Part shown: piece after piece, positions 29,900-41,735 of the stretch
Position numbering within the stretch: position 1 is the first letter of the stretch
Layout: every line of letters starts with the position of its first letter
Source of the DNA: Romanomermis culicivorax
Lineage: Eukaryota; Nematoda; Enoplea; Mermithida; Mermithidae
Reading direction: 5' to 3'
NCBI GenBank assembly: GCA_963922205.1
Contig: CAWUHX010000083.1
Coordinates: 558,001 to 622,000, forward strand
DNA: 64,000 bases
Position numbers and translations under genes: made by a program
Notes under the pieces: generated by a model
The model's input: the letters and a program-made list of their open reading frames with translations, nothing else
What the model was told of the DNA's origin: nothing
Database searches by the model: none

Positions 29900-30814
29900 G
29901 AAATTTTTCAACGTTAGCACGCATGCTAATGACTGGAAGTGAGGAATTTTTGAAAAAAAGTTTGAGAAGAAAGTTGAAGATATCACAAAACTTAAACAAT
30001 TGTACCTTTTCTGAAAAAAATCAAGAACCTGTATTGAAGTTGAAGTGCAGTTTGAAATACAATGAAAATATGTAAACTTTTATCGAAACAGAATGTGAAT
30101 TTCGCAATTCCTATAAGTATTACTGTCAAAATGACTTGTCATATTCTAGACTTCAGTTCTTTTATAAATCGAGCTTGTCTTCCTATAGAAACTACTAGTT
30201 TTATGTAGTCTTGCGCCAGACCAGGGGAACCCTAGCCCCAGCCCGGGGCCGAGGCAGCTGCGCTGGGGCTGGGGCCTGGGAAAACCCTAATAAAAATGCA
30301 TCTCTTTACAGAAAAGCCTATAACCTAGTGAATAGGCAGTCAGGCCTCAAGTTGCACTGTGCAACATGGTAGAAAACAATTGGTTGCATAGCCCATGGTT
30401 GCTGTTTGCAAAAAAACCCTGTTTTGAATCAGTTTTTTTCCTCAATCGACGATTTTTGCAGAATTTTTTTTTTGAAATTGAGGAAATTTTTTTTGTGCTC
30501 AGGCATCACTTGGAGGACAAGTTTTTGATGGTCAGGTTCATAAGATTAATTTTCCGAAAAATCCCTTATTGCTTTATTATTCTACAACAACGATTGCATT
30601 GCTCCCTTATTTCCTAGTTTTTCGTCACAAATTATTGCAAATTTACAAAAATTAACAGACCTTTTCTGCATTAACCAAAAGGAGGGTATATAATGCTAAG
30701 AAGCTCAGTAACAAGGTTGGCAGGCTAGGCTTTGGTTTTTTGGTTTTTGGTTTTTTTAAAAAACCAAAAAGCTGGAAAATCTCTGGTTGTTTAGTTTTTT
30801 TTCCAAAATCCAAA
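29900..30814. other. Host flank of the Polinton
   Basis: Holds a GC-rich repeat at 30205-30290 (AGCCCCAGCCCGGGGC and ending AACCCTAAT) that is inverted relative to the one at 13127-13192 on the other side of the Polinton. Then AT-rich sequence and TTTTTGGTTTTTGG runs from 30730. No gene seen. Confidence 0.5.
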
Positions 30815-30958
30815 ACTGTTTTTTCACGTTAGTCAAAATTCTAGGCATGTATTAGTGTCTATCTAAATCAACAAGACAATTAATTTAGTTGAACTGACTT
30901 CACCACAAAGTAGAAAAAAGTGGTATTTTTATGATACATTTCGTACACAAAAGATGTA
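30815..30958 (+). repeat. Dispersed repeat, copy B2
   Basis: Direct partner of 10420-10568. Confidence 0.85.
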
Positions 30959-31139
30959 GGGTAAAACACATTACATTGGACGCTCTTTTATCTTCGATGG
31001 TCCAGCGGCGTAAAAAACGAAGAGCAATATATAATTTTTATGGTTATTAGGCACACCATCCCTCTATAAAATGGCAAAATTTTATACAACAGCTACCATG
31101 GAGATGTCGGCCTTTTTTGAAACATAGCACATGTCCAAT

Positions 31140-31220
31140 CAGTGTTTTTTTTGTGCACAGACATTTGTGCTAATTGGCCCAAAGGGCTAAAAAATTTTGT
31201 GGCAATGGCACAAAAAAACG
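31140..31220. repeat. Fragment related to the hAT element at 5984
   Basis: Starts CAGTGTTTTTTTTGTGC and contains GTGCTAATTGGCCC and GGCACAAAAAAACGG, like the ends of the 5984-6849 element. No target duplication identified. Confidence 0.5.
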
Positions 31221-31427
31221 GATTTTTTTTCACCAAAAAAGTTCGAAAAACGTTTCAAAAAATAGTAATTTTTTTTCAATAATTTATTAGGAGAGAAAAA
31301 ACAAAAAAGCAGCACTCATGCACTTAAAACCAGGAGAAAAAAAGAAAAAGGAAACATTATTCATAATATGATATTTTTTATTGACTTTGTATGGCCTCAG
31401 TGGCCGTATTCATATATTTTATACATT

Positions 31428-34400
31428 TTATACTTCACACAGATAGCTTTCGATAAAACTCATACTTACATTCAGTTTATTATTTCGTTTGAATATTTTT
31501 GCCTGTGTTTTGACTGAATTTGTACAGGCTGAATGGTTTGGTATTTTACCACTTTTTCTTGTTTTATAAATAAAAAACTTGGCCATAATCAGTAGTACAT
31601 TAATTATTTGAAGTTCTAGCGGATCATACCCATTTAATATTCCAAAGATTACATCCACTCGTGAGACTTTTATTGGTATAAGCATTTTTACTTTAAGTGA
31701 GTCCTCAAACTGCTTCCAAAAGAAGCCATTTGTCTTACATTCAAACAATGTGTGTAGTATATCATCATTTTGGTTGTCGTCGCAAAGGTTGCATCTACTT
31801 GATTCACTGATTTTATACTTATGCAGTAAATTTTGTGTCACCAAAATATTATGCAGAATTTTGAACTGAAATTGATTATATTTATTGCTTAGTTCAAGAT
31901 TATATAAATTTTTCCAAATCTCCTCAAAGTTTATGAGTTTGGTGGCATTTAGTTTTGACATCCATGCCTTTTCACCTGTTGGAGTTTCCAACTTTGCCTT
32001 TATCATGCACTCTTTGATCTTCTCTAAATCCTTCTTATCCCATACTTGAACTTCAAACTCACATTCACTCTTTGAATTGTAAGTTTTGACCAATTGTTTC
32101 CAATTTTTTGGAATTAAGTTGATTACGTTTGCATAATCAAACCAGGAAATTTTACATCTCTTTATCATCATATCATCCTACTTCTCTAAATTGCATTTTT
32201 CGTCAAACCAGTGGAACATATAGTTGAAATGTGTGCCCTGAAGTGATTTTATAAACAAGGATTTCTTGCCACTTATCACAAATCTGTTATTATTTATTTC
32301 TTGTACCATTACTTGACATGGGGTGAGGATATCATAAATGTTACTACTCAGGACATATTTTACTGTTTCGAGAACTTGATTATAGAATGGTGGTACACTA
32401 ACAGCCAGAAATTTGATTGTATTACATTTTCCAGGCTGCCAATTTGTTCAAGGTTTTTTACTCCAATTTGGCACCATTTGCCTGGGTTATTCAGCATTCT
32501 CAGTAGCCATTTTGCTTTGAGTGACATTACTGTAGCCTCAATCTATGGCATTTTAATTCCACCATGTATGTACTCTTGTATCATCACTGTCTGTTTGATT
32601 TTGGGCATTGATCCATTCCAAAGAAAATTTTGTAGCATTCCTGTTAATTTTTTGATAATAATTGGTTCAACTACCAGGTTGATCATACTGTAGGTAAGTT
32701 TAGATGATATAAGATAGTTCCAAATCACTATTTTTCCATAGAAGGTTAAATTTCTTTTTTGCCATTTATCACATTCTTTTTGGCATTCTATAATTTTTTC
32801 ACCAAAGTTTTTTTCTAGCATGTTTGCCTATCATATGAGAAAAACACTCCTAGTACTTTTATTGTGTCTACTATTTCACACCTTGCGATATACCCTATTT
32901 TTATTTTGTTGTATCCTAGACCAAGCATCTGAGTTTTTGCTATATTGATCTTTAAGCCTGAGGCCTCTGAGAACATTTTAATTAACTTCATAGCATGCGA
33001 AAAATCCTGCTCATCTTTTACCAGTAACATAGTGTCATCAGCATACATAAAGACTTTGTTTCTTTGATCATATATATTCAGTCCCTCAAATTCTTTGGAG
33101 TCCCTGAGTGATATTGCCATGTATTCCATTGCACATATGAATAGGTATGGTGAGATTGGACATCCTTGTCTTACTCCTCTACTCAACTTAAAACTTTTGG
33201 TGCTGTATCCCATTTTGGTTACAACAGCCTCAGAGTTTTTGCACAGTGTTTCTATCCAAGAGCAGAACCTTTCCCCCATGTTAAAATTTCTCAGCACTTT
33301 AATCATAAAGGTTCTGTCTAGGGAGTCAAAAGCCTTTTCTATGTCTAAAGCTACTAGATAGCCCATTTCTTTTTTGGATTCATAATGTTCAACAATGTCT
33401 AAGATATATCTGATATTTTCCCCTATGTATCTATCAGACAGGAAGCCTTTTTGATCTTCATGTATCAACTTTTTGAGACATAATTTCATACAATTTGCTA
33501 AGGTTTTAGCAAAGATCTTATAGTCAACATTTGTTAATGATATAGGTCTCCAGTTTGCCAAGTTTTGTGTATCTTTCCCACTTTTTGGCAACAGAGTAAT
33601 AACACTTCGTCTTTGAGATCGAGACATATGCCCCATCTCTAAATTTGATTTCAAGCAGTTTATAAATGGATCCTTTATCAGGTCCCAATAGCCTTTATAA
33701 AACTCAACTGTTAAACCATCATCACCTGGTGTTTTCCCATTCTTCATTGTGTCAAGTCTATCTTTCAACTCTCCTTCTATTATGTCTTTTTCTAGGGAAT
33801 TTTTTTCCCCATCTGTTAATTTTGGAGTATTGAGTTGCTCAACTGCATTGAAAAATATTCGCTGGCTCTCAGTTTTATTACTGTGACTAGAATATAGATT
33901 ACTGTAGAATTCATAAATGTATTCTAGTATAGCTTTCGAATTTTCTATAGTGTTACCATTTGTGTCTCTTAGATTGTAGATGGCTTTCTTATTATACTTT
34001 CTTTTCTCTAAGTTTAGAAAGTCCTTTGAAGGTTTTTCTCCTTGTAAGTTCCATCTAATTTTTGTTTTTTCCATAGAGAATGCTACTTTCTGTTCCATTC
34101 TTGTCATTATTTCTGCTTGCAGTTCACTGTGTTTGGCCCTTTTTTCAGCATTTTCCAATTCATCTAGACTTGTTTCTAAATCTTGTAACTGCTCTCTGAG
34201 TTGCTCTTCGTGCTTTCTTTTCTTTTTTGCAATATTCTTGCAGTAGCATATTGTTTCACTTCGTATTTTGTATTTAACATATTCCCAGGTTGAAGCAGCA
34301 TCAAAGTTGGTAGATTTACTTTCTTTCAGTGATATTTCTATGGTATCTTTCAGTAGAAATTTGTACTTTTCATCGTTGATAAGTGAGTTGTTAAAAATCC

Positions 34401-35165
34401 AAAAACCTGGTCCTCTCCTTTTGTGTAGCCTTCCAGTTATGGTGAAACAAATTCCATTGTGATCTGAGGGTAATCCAGAGATAACATCACATTTAGTTTT
34501 TTCATTTATCAGTTCTTCTGATATGAAAAAATAATCTAATCTACACTTCATTGATTTATCATGGTTAGACCATGTATATCTCAGTCTGTTGGGATACTGG
34601 TGCCTAAATGTGTCGATCAGATCATGCTTGCTTAGTAAATTTATAAGTTTTTGTGTAGATCTATTTTTATTTTTATTTTGACCACCACCATTCTTGTCTA
34701 TTGTTGGATTCAGTGTAACATTGAAATCTCCTCCTAGAATTATGGGGTATTTATTTTCTGCAAAAGTTTCTAACTGGTTAAAGAGTTCATCCCAAAATAT
34801 AAGCTGTTCTTTCTCTGTCACTGGTGTATAAACATTTGCTATGATAAAGATAGAATCCCGTCTTAAGTTTCATAAGAATATATCTACCTTCTTTATCAGT
34901 CTTAACTGTCTCCACTTTGTATGTGAATGAGTTATTTAATAGGATCATGACTCCTCTAGAATTTGACAAGCCATTAGAATATATAGTGCTACTTTACCCA
35001 CAGCCCCATTCATTTCTAACGTGATTCTTAGACAATAATGTAAGGTGAGTTTCCTGAAGAAAAATTAATCATATTTATTGTCTCTACAGAATTGAAAAAT
35101 ATGTTTCCTTTTCTTTTCAATATTAATACCTTTTGTATTTAAAGATAAAAATTTAAGGTTATATG
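31428..35165 (-). pseudogene. LINE ORF2: endonuclease, reverse transcriptase, zinc-knuckle; several frameshifts
   Basis: Order on the minus strand. The endonuclease starts near 35165 with FLSLNTKGINIEKKRK and IFLQETHLTLLSKNHV (catalytic Glu in QETH), continues through 34969-34787, and then shifts frame near 34870. The long frame 34821-32815 contains the rest of the endonuclease (ILGGDFNVTLN, LPSDHNGICF) and the RT with KTPGDDGLTVEFYKGYW, VALDIEKAFDSLDRTFM and the active site MYADDTMLLV. After a shift near 32815 the thumb/linker follows (32821-32543), then 32171-31428 with the C-terminal CNLCDDNQNDDILHTLFEC knuckle. The protein would nick target DNA and reverse-transcribe its RNA there. At least three breaks make this copy inactive. 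Confidence 0.9.
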
Positions 35166-35339
35166 ACATATATGAGGTTTTACATTTGGGCAGAGTTTTC
35201 CTTTATTTTCAAATTGTCAAAAACATATTTTGAGTGGTGATTTAAATGACATTATTATTATTTGAATTTGTGATACTTTTCACATTTTCATGTTACCATA
35301 TTTCTCTGAGATTCATAGGAATAAAGCATAGTTCTAGAT

Positions 35340-35720
35340 AAGATCTAGTGTGTGCCCTCAGTAGGGCTGAAACTACATTCACGTTACTGCAAACCATGAA
35401 ATCATCAAGATAAACATCTAGTTAGAGCGTCGAGTTAATGCCCATAGTAGGGCTGAACTACAGACATCTTACTGTAAAACCATGAAATCATCAAGATGAC
35501 ATCGAGTTTGACATCGAGTTAGTGCCCATAGTAGGGCTGAACTTCAGACATCTTATTGCAAACCATGAAATCATCAAGATAAACATCGAGTTAGTGCCCA
35601 ATGTAGGGCTGAACTTCATTCTTTTCATTATAAACCATAAAATCGTCATGTTATATAACATCTAGATAAAACATCGTGATTGTGCTCATTTTAGAGCTGA
35701 ACTTACATCCTGTTGTTTCA
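35340..35720 (-). repeat. Five-copy tandem repeat (70-90 bp) between LINE ORF1 and ORF2
   Basis: Units share AGTGCCCATAGTAGGGCTGA, CATCTTA.TG.AAACCATGAA and ATCATCAAGATAAACATC; the GGGCTGAA core is at about 35363, 35453, 35534, 35605 and, decayed, 35693. Confidence 0.85.
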
Positions 35721-35890
35721 ATTTCAAAAAGATGATCAAGACCATGTTGACAAAGGCGACCCTTTATGGGGCCCTGTCAAACCATTTACTCGTATAAGTA
35801 TAACCTATTAGCAATAACAAACAATGAAAAAAGAAAAAAGCCCAAATGTTAGTTGTCAAAAAGAAAAAAGATGATGATCACTTTTTCATT

Positions 35891-36403
35891 TTATAATTTG
35901 TCTTTTTTCTGTTTCTTGTTGGCGAGATTCCTTTTTTGTTGCTCCTGTTGCTCTTTTGTCAGATCGTCCATCCAAATCATAAGGGGCTTTCTGGCTTGAT
36001 TGAATGTCTTCAAGTTTTTCAAAAAGCCAGCAATTTTTACCATGGCTTCCATCGTTTTGAAATCAATTTTCACCATAGGCAGTGCCTTTTCGCCAAATTT
36101 TTTGTTCGGGTAACATTTTGGGCAGCTTATCGAAGTACCATCTGCCATATCTTGTGGCACCGCCATTCCTTGTTTGAAAAATTTCTTGATTTGTGTTGCA
36201 CGAACCGGGGCATTAAAGAAATCCAATGGAAAAATGTCCGTAGGAAAATTATAAATCCATATCGCGGTTTTTCGAACAATACGATCAATAATCTCCACTC
36301 GATTTTCTAACTTTTTGAAACGTTTTTCAAGATTTTCTTGATCATCTCCAAGTTTTTTCGTATCGTCTTGATCTAACCTTCTTTTCGAATTTGTGCCCTC
36401 CAT
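35891..36403 (-). CDS. LINE ORF1-like RNA-binding protein
   Basis: Intact 170-residue frame. It begins with a charged segment predicted to form a coiled coil (DQENLEKRFKKLENRVEIID), then a globular part with IWIYNFPTDIFP, CPKCYPNKKFGEKALPMVKI and IAGFLKNLKTFNQARKPLMI, and a very basic tail (KRNLANKKQKKDKL). Coiled coil, RRM-like fold and basic tail are the layout of L1-type ORF1 RNA chaperones, though this match is by architecture only. It lies 5' of ORF2 on the same strand, and starts shortly after the likely element 5' end near 36440. Confidence 0.62.
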   Translation of the reverse strand: MEGTNSKRRLDQDDTKKLGDDQENLEKRFKKLENRVEIIDRIVRKTAIWIYNFPTDIFPLDFFNAPVRATQIKKFFKQGMAVPQDMADGTSISCPKCYPNKKFGEKALPMVKIDFKTMEAMVKIAGFLKNLKTFNQARKPLMIWMDDLTKEQQEQQKRNLANKKQKKDKL

Positions 36404-36440
36404 AATCGAATTTAAATCGTAACCTTTCTAATAAATGTTA

Positions 36441-38672
36441 TATAATATAGTGTAAAACTTGCCGCCAAATAGTGACCAATATAGAGAAAGAAAAAACTCT
36501 GCCCAATATGCAATTTACAGGCAAACAATGACTAAAAACATGCAAATTTTTATAGAAGAAGGAGCGATAAACAACAAACGACCAACCGCTGGAAAATTTT
36601 TTCAATCCAATGCAAAAATCAAATAGTAATTTTTGCCTAAGAAACTGCAAAAGATGTATTCATGGTGCGAGGCGCCGGTAAAATTGACATTGTTGACCAG
36701 TTTTTGTTCAAAATTTGACATTTTTTAATTCAAAAAATTTAAATTTTTCAGTATTTTTCCGACCAAAAGTATGGGGGTCTCTATGACTACCATATTGCTA
36801 GCCATAGGATTGGAAAATTTTAGGGGGTCACTGCCACGTAATCTCTAGCCATATGGCTAATGATTTCTGGGGAAGGGGTTCCTATAGCACTTCCATTTCC
36901 CGAACTATGTGTATGGTAACCAGGCGTTTTTTAGTCTTTTTAGGGGCTTAGGAGCCTAAAAATTTAGAAAGCTCCTAAAATTTTTCGTCTAGTAGCTGTT
37001 GTGTGGGTCAGTAGGTTTATCCTCTACTGGCGGCCCACACATACAATGACGAAAGAATACACGAAAAAGATGCACATATAAAATTTACATAGTCCCTGGT
37101 GGGCGAAAAATAACACAATAATATGTGGGCAAAATTTGCCTGCCCAAAAACTATATGCACGTGCACCAACATGATGTGCACGTGCAAACACATCAGTAGC
37201 CATTTTGGCTTCGGAAATTTTGATTTATATATTTATATTTTGGTGAATTACAGTTATTTTCATCCAATTTAGGTTTAAAGTAAGTGTTTGGCAGACGTCA
37301 AAATCAGGAAACATTGAAAATTGCTTGGTGCATGGCGTCGAAAATTCTGTTATTTCATAATTTTTCAGATTGGTCTACCCACCGTTTTGCCACAAATTAA
37401 ACTGTTTGGGGAGAAAAAGTTTTCGAAAAAGCGACCATCATGAGGTTTCGACGCACAAAATATGAATTTTGGTGCATTTAAGTGGTAAAAGTCACAAGTT
37501 TTCATATTTTTTGTTAGGATATTTTCAAACACGGAGCCGAGTTTTAATTTAAATCCGTCATGGAAGATTTCCAAAAATTTGAAGTTTAACTATGTAATGA
37601 ACCTTTTCGGATTGTATAATGAAAGACATGTTTTTGAACAGAAAATTTAAACCTTATGCCTACTATATAAGTTATACATAAATTGATTTTCCGGCATTTC
37701 GGAATGTCAGGATCTAAATATTTTTTTGACGCTACGCGCTGGAAAAACAGGAGACAACGGAAGGAATAAAAACAGAAGCTGCATTCTTCAATATGCCCCA
37801 TACTTTTGTGCCAGAAGGACATGAACTCAAGTGTCTTCGAAGAAGGTTTCTGCAAAAATACGCAAGATATCGTGGTTTTTCGAATACAAAAATTTTCTTT
37901 GTACGAAGGTTCTTTGGATGCTTTTTGTATGTATATATGTACGTGTATGGAGAGGCCTGTACCAAAAAAATATTGGTTCAGAATAAAATTTTGAACGGTA
38001 ATTTTGCTGAACAAGTACCAACTAATTGAATATCCTTATAATTATGCGCATTCCACTGGGTGTTACAAGCCCGTTTTTTTGTTACAAGTTGTTACAAGCC
38101 CGTTTTTCGTTGTTACAAGCCCGTTTTTCGATATTCTTCAATTACAAATTTTTAGCTTCCTAAATTTTAATTTGGTCATTGAAAATTCAGGCCCAAGGAA
38201 CATTTGGCTCACTATTTTGAAAGCAAAAAAGTGGTCAAAAAAATACTGAAAAATGTCAATCTTTGAGCAAGAAATGGTCAAAAATTTCAATTTTCTCTAC
38301 GCTTCGCGCCGTGAATACATTTTTATGGTTTTTTAGACAAAAATAACGATTTTTGAAACGTTATTCGGACTTTTTCCGTGAGAAAATTGATTTTTTTTCT
38401 TCGGAGACCTCCTCCTAAAATTTTGGTGAATCGGTGACTCCCGGCCCAAAAGGTCGCTTGCCCCCAGTTCTCTGGGCTCCGTTACATGTATGGCCTCGTA
38501 TAAGGTATAAAGAGTGTGTAATTATATTTTTGTCTCTTTCTCCATTTGAGGTAAAGGTCGGCGGCGGAAAAAACAGTGTGAAGAAGCAGTTTAATATTCA
38601 CTGCTATTTTTGAAGTGAAAGTAAATGAAAAAAATCTTATTGTCTGAATTTGCGTTATATTCTCTTTCAGAA
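36441..38672. other. Host intergenic region upstream of the SDR gene
   Basis: AT-rich, no gene supported despite several 60-140 codon frames on both strands that lack recognisable domains. A three-unit short tandem GTTACAAGCCCGTTTTT lies at 38060-38130. Mini-hairpins with GCGCTTCGCGCC type cores recur (37725, 38300). Confidence 0.5.
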
Positions 38673-40501
38673 ATGCCGGATTTCCGCTACTGCTTATCCG
38701 TGGCCGCTTGCACTGTATTATTGCTAGGTTTTTGGTCCATTTACTTTTACTATCGCAAGTGCAAAAAAGCGTTATCATCGGAAGCTTTTGACGGACGAAC
38801 AATTATAATCACTGGCGCTAGTAGCGGTTTGGGACGCGCCTTAGCCATCGAGTTGTTCAACGCAGCCACTGGTGCGCAATTAGTTCTAGCATCTCGAGAC
38901 CTTGATTCGCTGAAAAATCTTGTTCTGCAATTGCAAAATGACGACAAAAAGAAATTGGCACCAATAGTTTACCGTTTAGATTTGGAAGACAACGAAAGCG
39001 TAGCGAAGTTCGCACAAGATTTTTTGCGTGATTTCCCGCATGGTGTCGATATTTTAATCAATAATGCTGGTGAGTTCGTGCATTTGTCATACATGTCCAA
39101 ATCTACGTGGCCTGCGCGTTAGAAAAATAACGTTCGGTGAAGGGTCCGACTCTCGACCCTAGGTGGACGCGGGGCAGGCCGCGTGATTAACAGCTGGGTC
39201 ACAAAACATTCCACAATCAACTAGCATGCAACTAATTGCCTCTTGCTGTTAATTGTCAGACTCTTCTGTGTAGGTGTTAGCATTCGCGGAGATTGTTTCT
39301 CCACTTCGATGGAGATTCACAGGCGCTTGATGCAAGTCAATTACTTTGGACATATTGATTTGACATCCAGACTATTTTCCGAGTATTGGAATAATCCCAA
39401 AAAGCTGGTTACCAAACGGGTCATTGTGGCCGTAAGCAGTGTCCAAGGCCGCCTAGCCGTACCTTACAGGTACGTTTGTTCCTTACTTAGCCTGAAGATA
39501 TTTTGTCGAATTTTAGTGACCAGTCGATGTCGGAACATGGGTTAGAGTTTGTCGAAGAAATTTCGCAAATATGTACATAACGGCACAAACTAGGAAAATA
39601 GTTTCATTTTATACGAAATCTTAGTAATGTTCAGTGACAGACATGCACGGCAAGAATTTTCCATGGGAAGGGTCCATGGATTTTTTTCCCTGGGGGGCAG
39701 GGGGGTGGGTGAGCAAAAAAACAAAAAAAAGTTTCGAAAGCCTGTTTTTCATACAAAATATACACAAAAATCATGAAAAAAGCTGTCTTGGAAAAAGTTC
39801 AGGTAGGGGTGTTTGACGATTTTTTTCGACCAGGGTGGGTGGCCAGGGTCTCAGGTATGGGGGTTTACCCTCCCCGTACCCCCTATGTGCATGTATGTTC
39901 AGTGATCGGTCGAAGTTCCGGACTCCAGCATTAATAGTTTTGACGTATTTATAATTTATCTTGAGAGTGATTTCTTACTCAAAGGAAGATTATTTTTATT
40001 TTCATTTTGACTTTCATCAGTCGAAATCTGTCGTATTTGCAACTTGCAAGCTTTCAACGCTTTGTTGATTGAAACTGTGGTCCACTTCTCTCTCGGTGAT
40101 GTTTTGTTGCTCTCGAACAGTCAAGTGTTTTATCATCGTACAGATCAGCGTATAGCGCCTCAAAACACGCTTTCACTGCTTATTTCGATAGCCTAAGAAT
40201 GGAATTAAAGTCGCGAAATATGGAAAATCTGCGCATTTTGTCCGTCGGTCCTGGCTACTTGAGAACTAATTTATCCAAAAATGCTCTGACATCATCGGGT
40301 CAAATATACGGAAAAGTCGACGCCACCCAGCAAAAAGGTATAGACCCGAACGTTGCCGCACGTAAAATTATGTCTGCTATTGCGAATTGCGAGTCGGAAA
40401 TCTGGTTATGCGGTTTACATGTTAAGCTAATGTTTTATGTACGGTTGATCATGCCTGATCTTTATTTTTACTTAATGGCGAGAAGGTCAAAAAATGAATG
40501 A
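38673..40501 (+). CDS. Short-chain dehydrogenase/reductase, DHRS7-like (host gene, three exons)
   Basis: Exons 38673-39069, 39274-39469 and 40144-40501 join in phase to 316 residues. The protein starts with a signal-anchor (residues about 6-25, YCLSVAACTVLLLGFWSIYF), so the enzyme is likely held in the endoplasmic reticulum membrane. The NAD(P)-binding TGASSGLGRA is at about residue 47, NNAG ends exon 1, a conserved Ser is in VSSVQG, and the catalytic YSASK opens exon 3, followed by VGPGYLRT. All core SDR residues are present. It would oxidise or reduce alcohol/carbonyl groups on a lipid or retinoid-type substrate; the substrate is unknown. A TCTCTTTCAG acceptor ends 2 nt before the ATG, as in cis- or trans-spliced nematode mRNAs. 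Intron 1 is 204 bp and intron 2 is 674 bp with G-run repeat sequence. Confidence 0.92.
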
Positions 40502-40739
40502 TTTCTTCGCAAACATTTTACTTTTGTCGTGATCTTGTTGTTTATCTAGTAATATTGCATGACAAAAGCGGAAGCTTCAAATTTCATCATTGTCGAATCT
40601 TTTTCAAGTGGGCAATCTATCCTATGTAATTAGTCAGAATTGCATCAGCTATGTGGTCAAAGACATCTAAAACCAATCCGAAAGAGCTTCATATTTTGTT
40701 ATTCTTTTTGGAGTGTTGATTTTCAACGATGCTGCTCTC
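40502..40739. other. 3' flank of the SDR gene
   Basis: No gene. An AATAAA-type signal in TTACAATAAAGATTC near 41008, beyond the MITE, is the closest good poly(A) signal on the plus strand. Confidence 0.4.
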
Positions 40740-40742
40740 TTA

Positions 40743-40970
40743 GGAGCCAACTATACTTCGCCGTACGGCACCACATTGAGCTCTATACTTCGCCGCACGC
40801 GCCCTGCGGTGCCGTACGGCGCCTGATGAGTGGCTGCTAAACTTCACGACGTACGGCGCCGTACGGTGGTAAATGATAATAAGTAAATGAGAATGATAAG
40901 TAAATGAAAAACGAAAATGATATGTCGTACGTCACCGTGCGCCTCCGTACGGCGAAGTATAGTTGGCCCC
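40743..40970. mobile_element. PIF/Harbinger-like MITE, 228 bp
   Basis: Inverted ends GGAGCCAACTATACTTCGCC and GGGGCCAACTATACTTCGCC, continuing into CGTACGG, and flanked by the 3-bp duplication TTA (40740-40742, 40971-40973) typical of PIF/Harbinger. The interior has more CGTACGGCGCCGTACG palindromes and no frame. Confidence 0.85.
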
Positions 40971-41148
40971 TTAGACTATCAAATATAGTACGTATCCGTC
41001 ACATTTACAATAAAGATTCTTTCTGAAATAACCATTTTTCATTTTTTGATGTTGCCGTTCGATTTACATTTTACAATAAAACTTAGCCTCTGGCCATGCA
41101 TCACCTGAAATTCTAGTTCCTTTTCTAGAATAAGGTAACATGTTCAAC

Positions 41149-41481
41149 TCAGTCCATTCTTCTTCTGACATTCATATATGTAAAAAGTCGAGGAAAGTTA
41201 TTCATAGCGGTTTCTCTGTCTTTCGTTGAATGGTTGTCAGCGATCTGAAACAAAACAGTTCTAGCCAATTGTCGGCCGGTCGAATAAACGATAGTACGTC
41301 TAGCCGTTGAAATGTAAGTATCTTGTAATTCCAAAAAATCGTCGCCCTTGAGGTTGCCCAGGTCCAATTTTTTTGTACGAGACGAAAATTTTTGGCTCTG
41401 TAAAGATACTTTTGTGATGTTTATGCAACCAAAGTACATGGACATTTTTTGATATTTCCTGGTCAGAGAAGGATTTTTCAT
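41149..41481 (-). CDS. Hypothetical exon or small gene, minus strand
   Basis: 110-codon frame; the ATG lies 10 nt after a TTTAGTGTTTTCAG acceptor-like sequence on the minus strand, and a second acceptor-like TGTTTTGTTTCAG falls inside at about 41250. Composition (SMYFGCINITKVSLQSQKF, FPRLFTYMNVRRRMD) looks protein-like, but no family is recognised. It would be convergent with the SDR gene. Could equally be a chance frame. Confidence 0.3.
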   Translation of the reverse strand: MKNPSLTRKYQKMSMYFGCINITKVSLQSQKFSSRTKKLDLGNLKGDDFLELQDTYISTARRTIVYSTGRQLARTVLFQIADNHSTKDRETAMNNFPRLFTYMNVRRRMD

Positions 41482-41735
41482 GCTCCAAAACCTGAAAACA
41501 CTAAAGAAAGTTTATATTTGTTCGCATTGTTTCGTCTAAGCAAGCTTTAAAAATGTGCAAAATTTTCTCGCTGTATACTGGAATAGTGTCAATGTTCGCT
41601 ATTCCTTCTGTTTTATGTGCTAATATTTATGACCAAGTATGACCTTAATTTTTGATAAAAAAATATATATGTTCAACCGTAGTGATGTTCATTGTATATT
41701 TTTTGGCATCCGGATGTCCGGGTTTTTGCAGAGTT

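Larger units (their letters stand above)
31400..36440 (-). mobile_element. L1-like non-LTR retrotransposon (LINE), decayed
   Basis: Minus-strand ORF1 (35891-36403), a tandem repeat, and ORF2 (31428-35165) with apurinic-like endonuclease, reverse transcriptase and C-terminal zinc-knuckle, the order of an L1-type element. Exact ends are not fixed. Confidence 0.88.

Noticed and set aside
29767-30075. 102-codon frame starting in the right Polinton TIR
   Set aside because: Crosses the transposon border into host DNA; no domain.
32301-34462. Plus-strand frames of 64-130 codons
   Set aside because: Antisense shadows of LINE ORF2.
37586-38029. Frames of 60-142 codons on both strands
   Set aside because: No domain, no splice signals in order, AT-rich background; likely chance.
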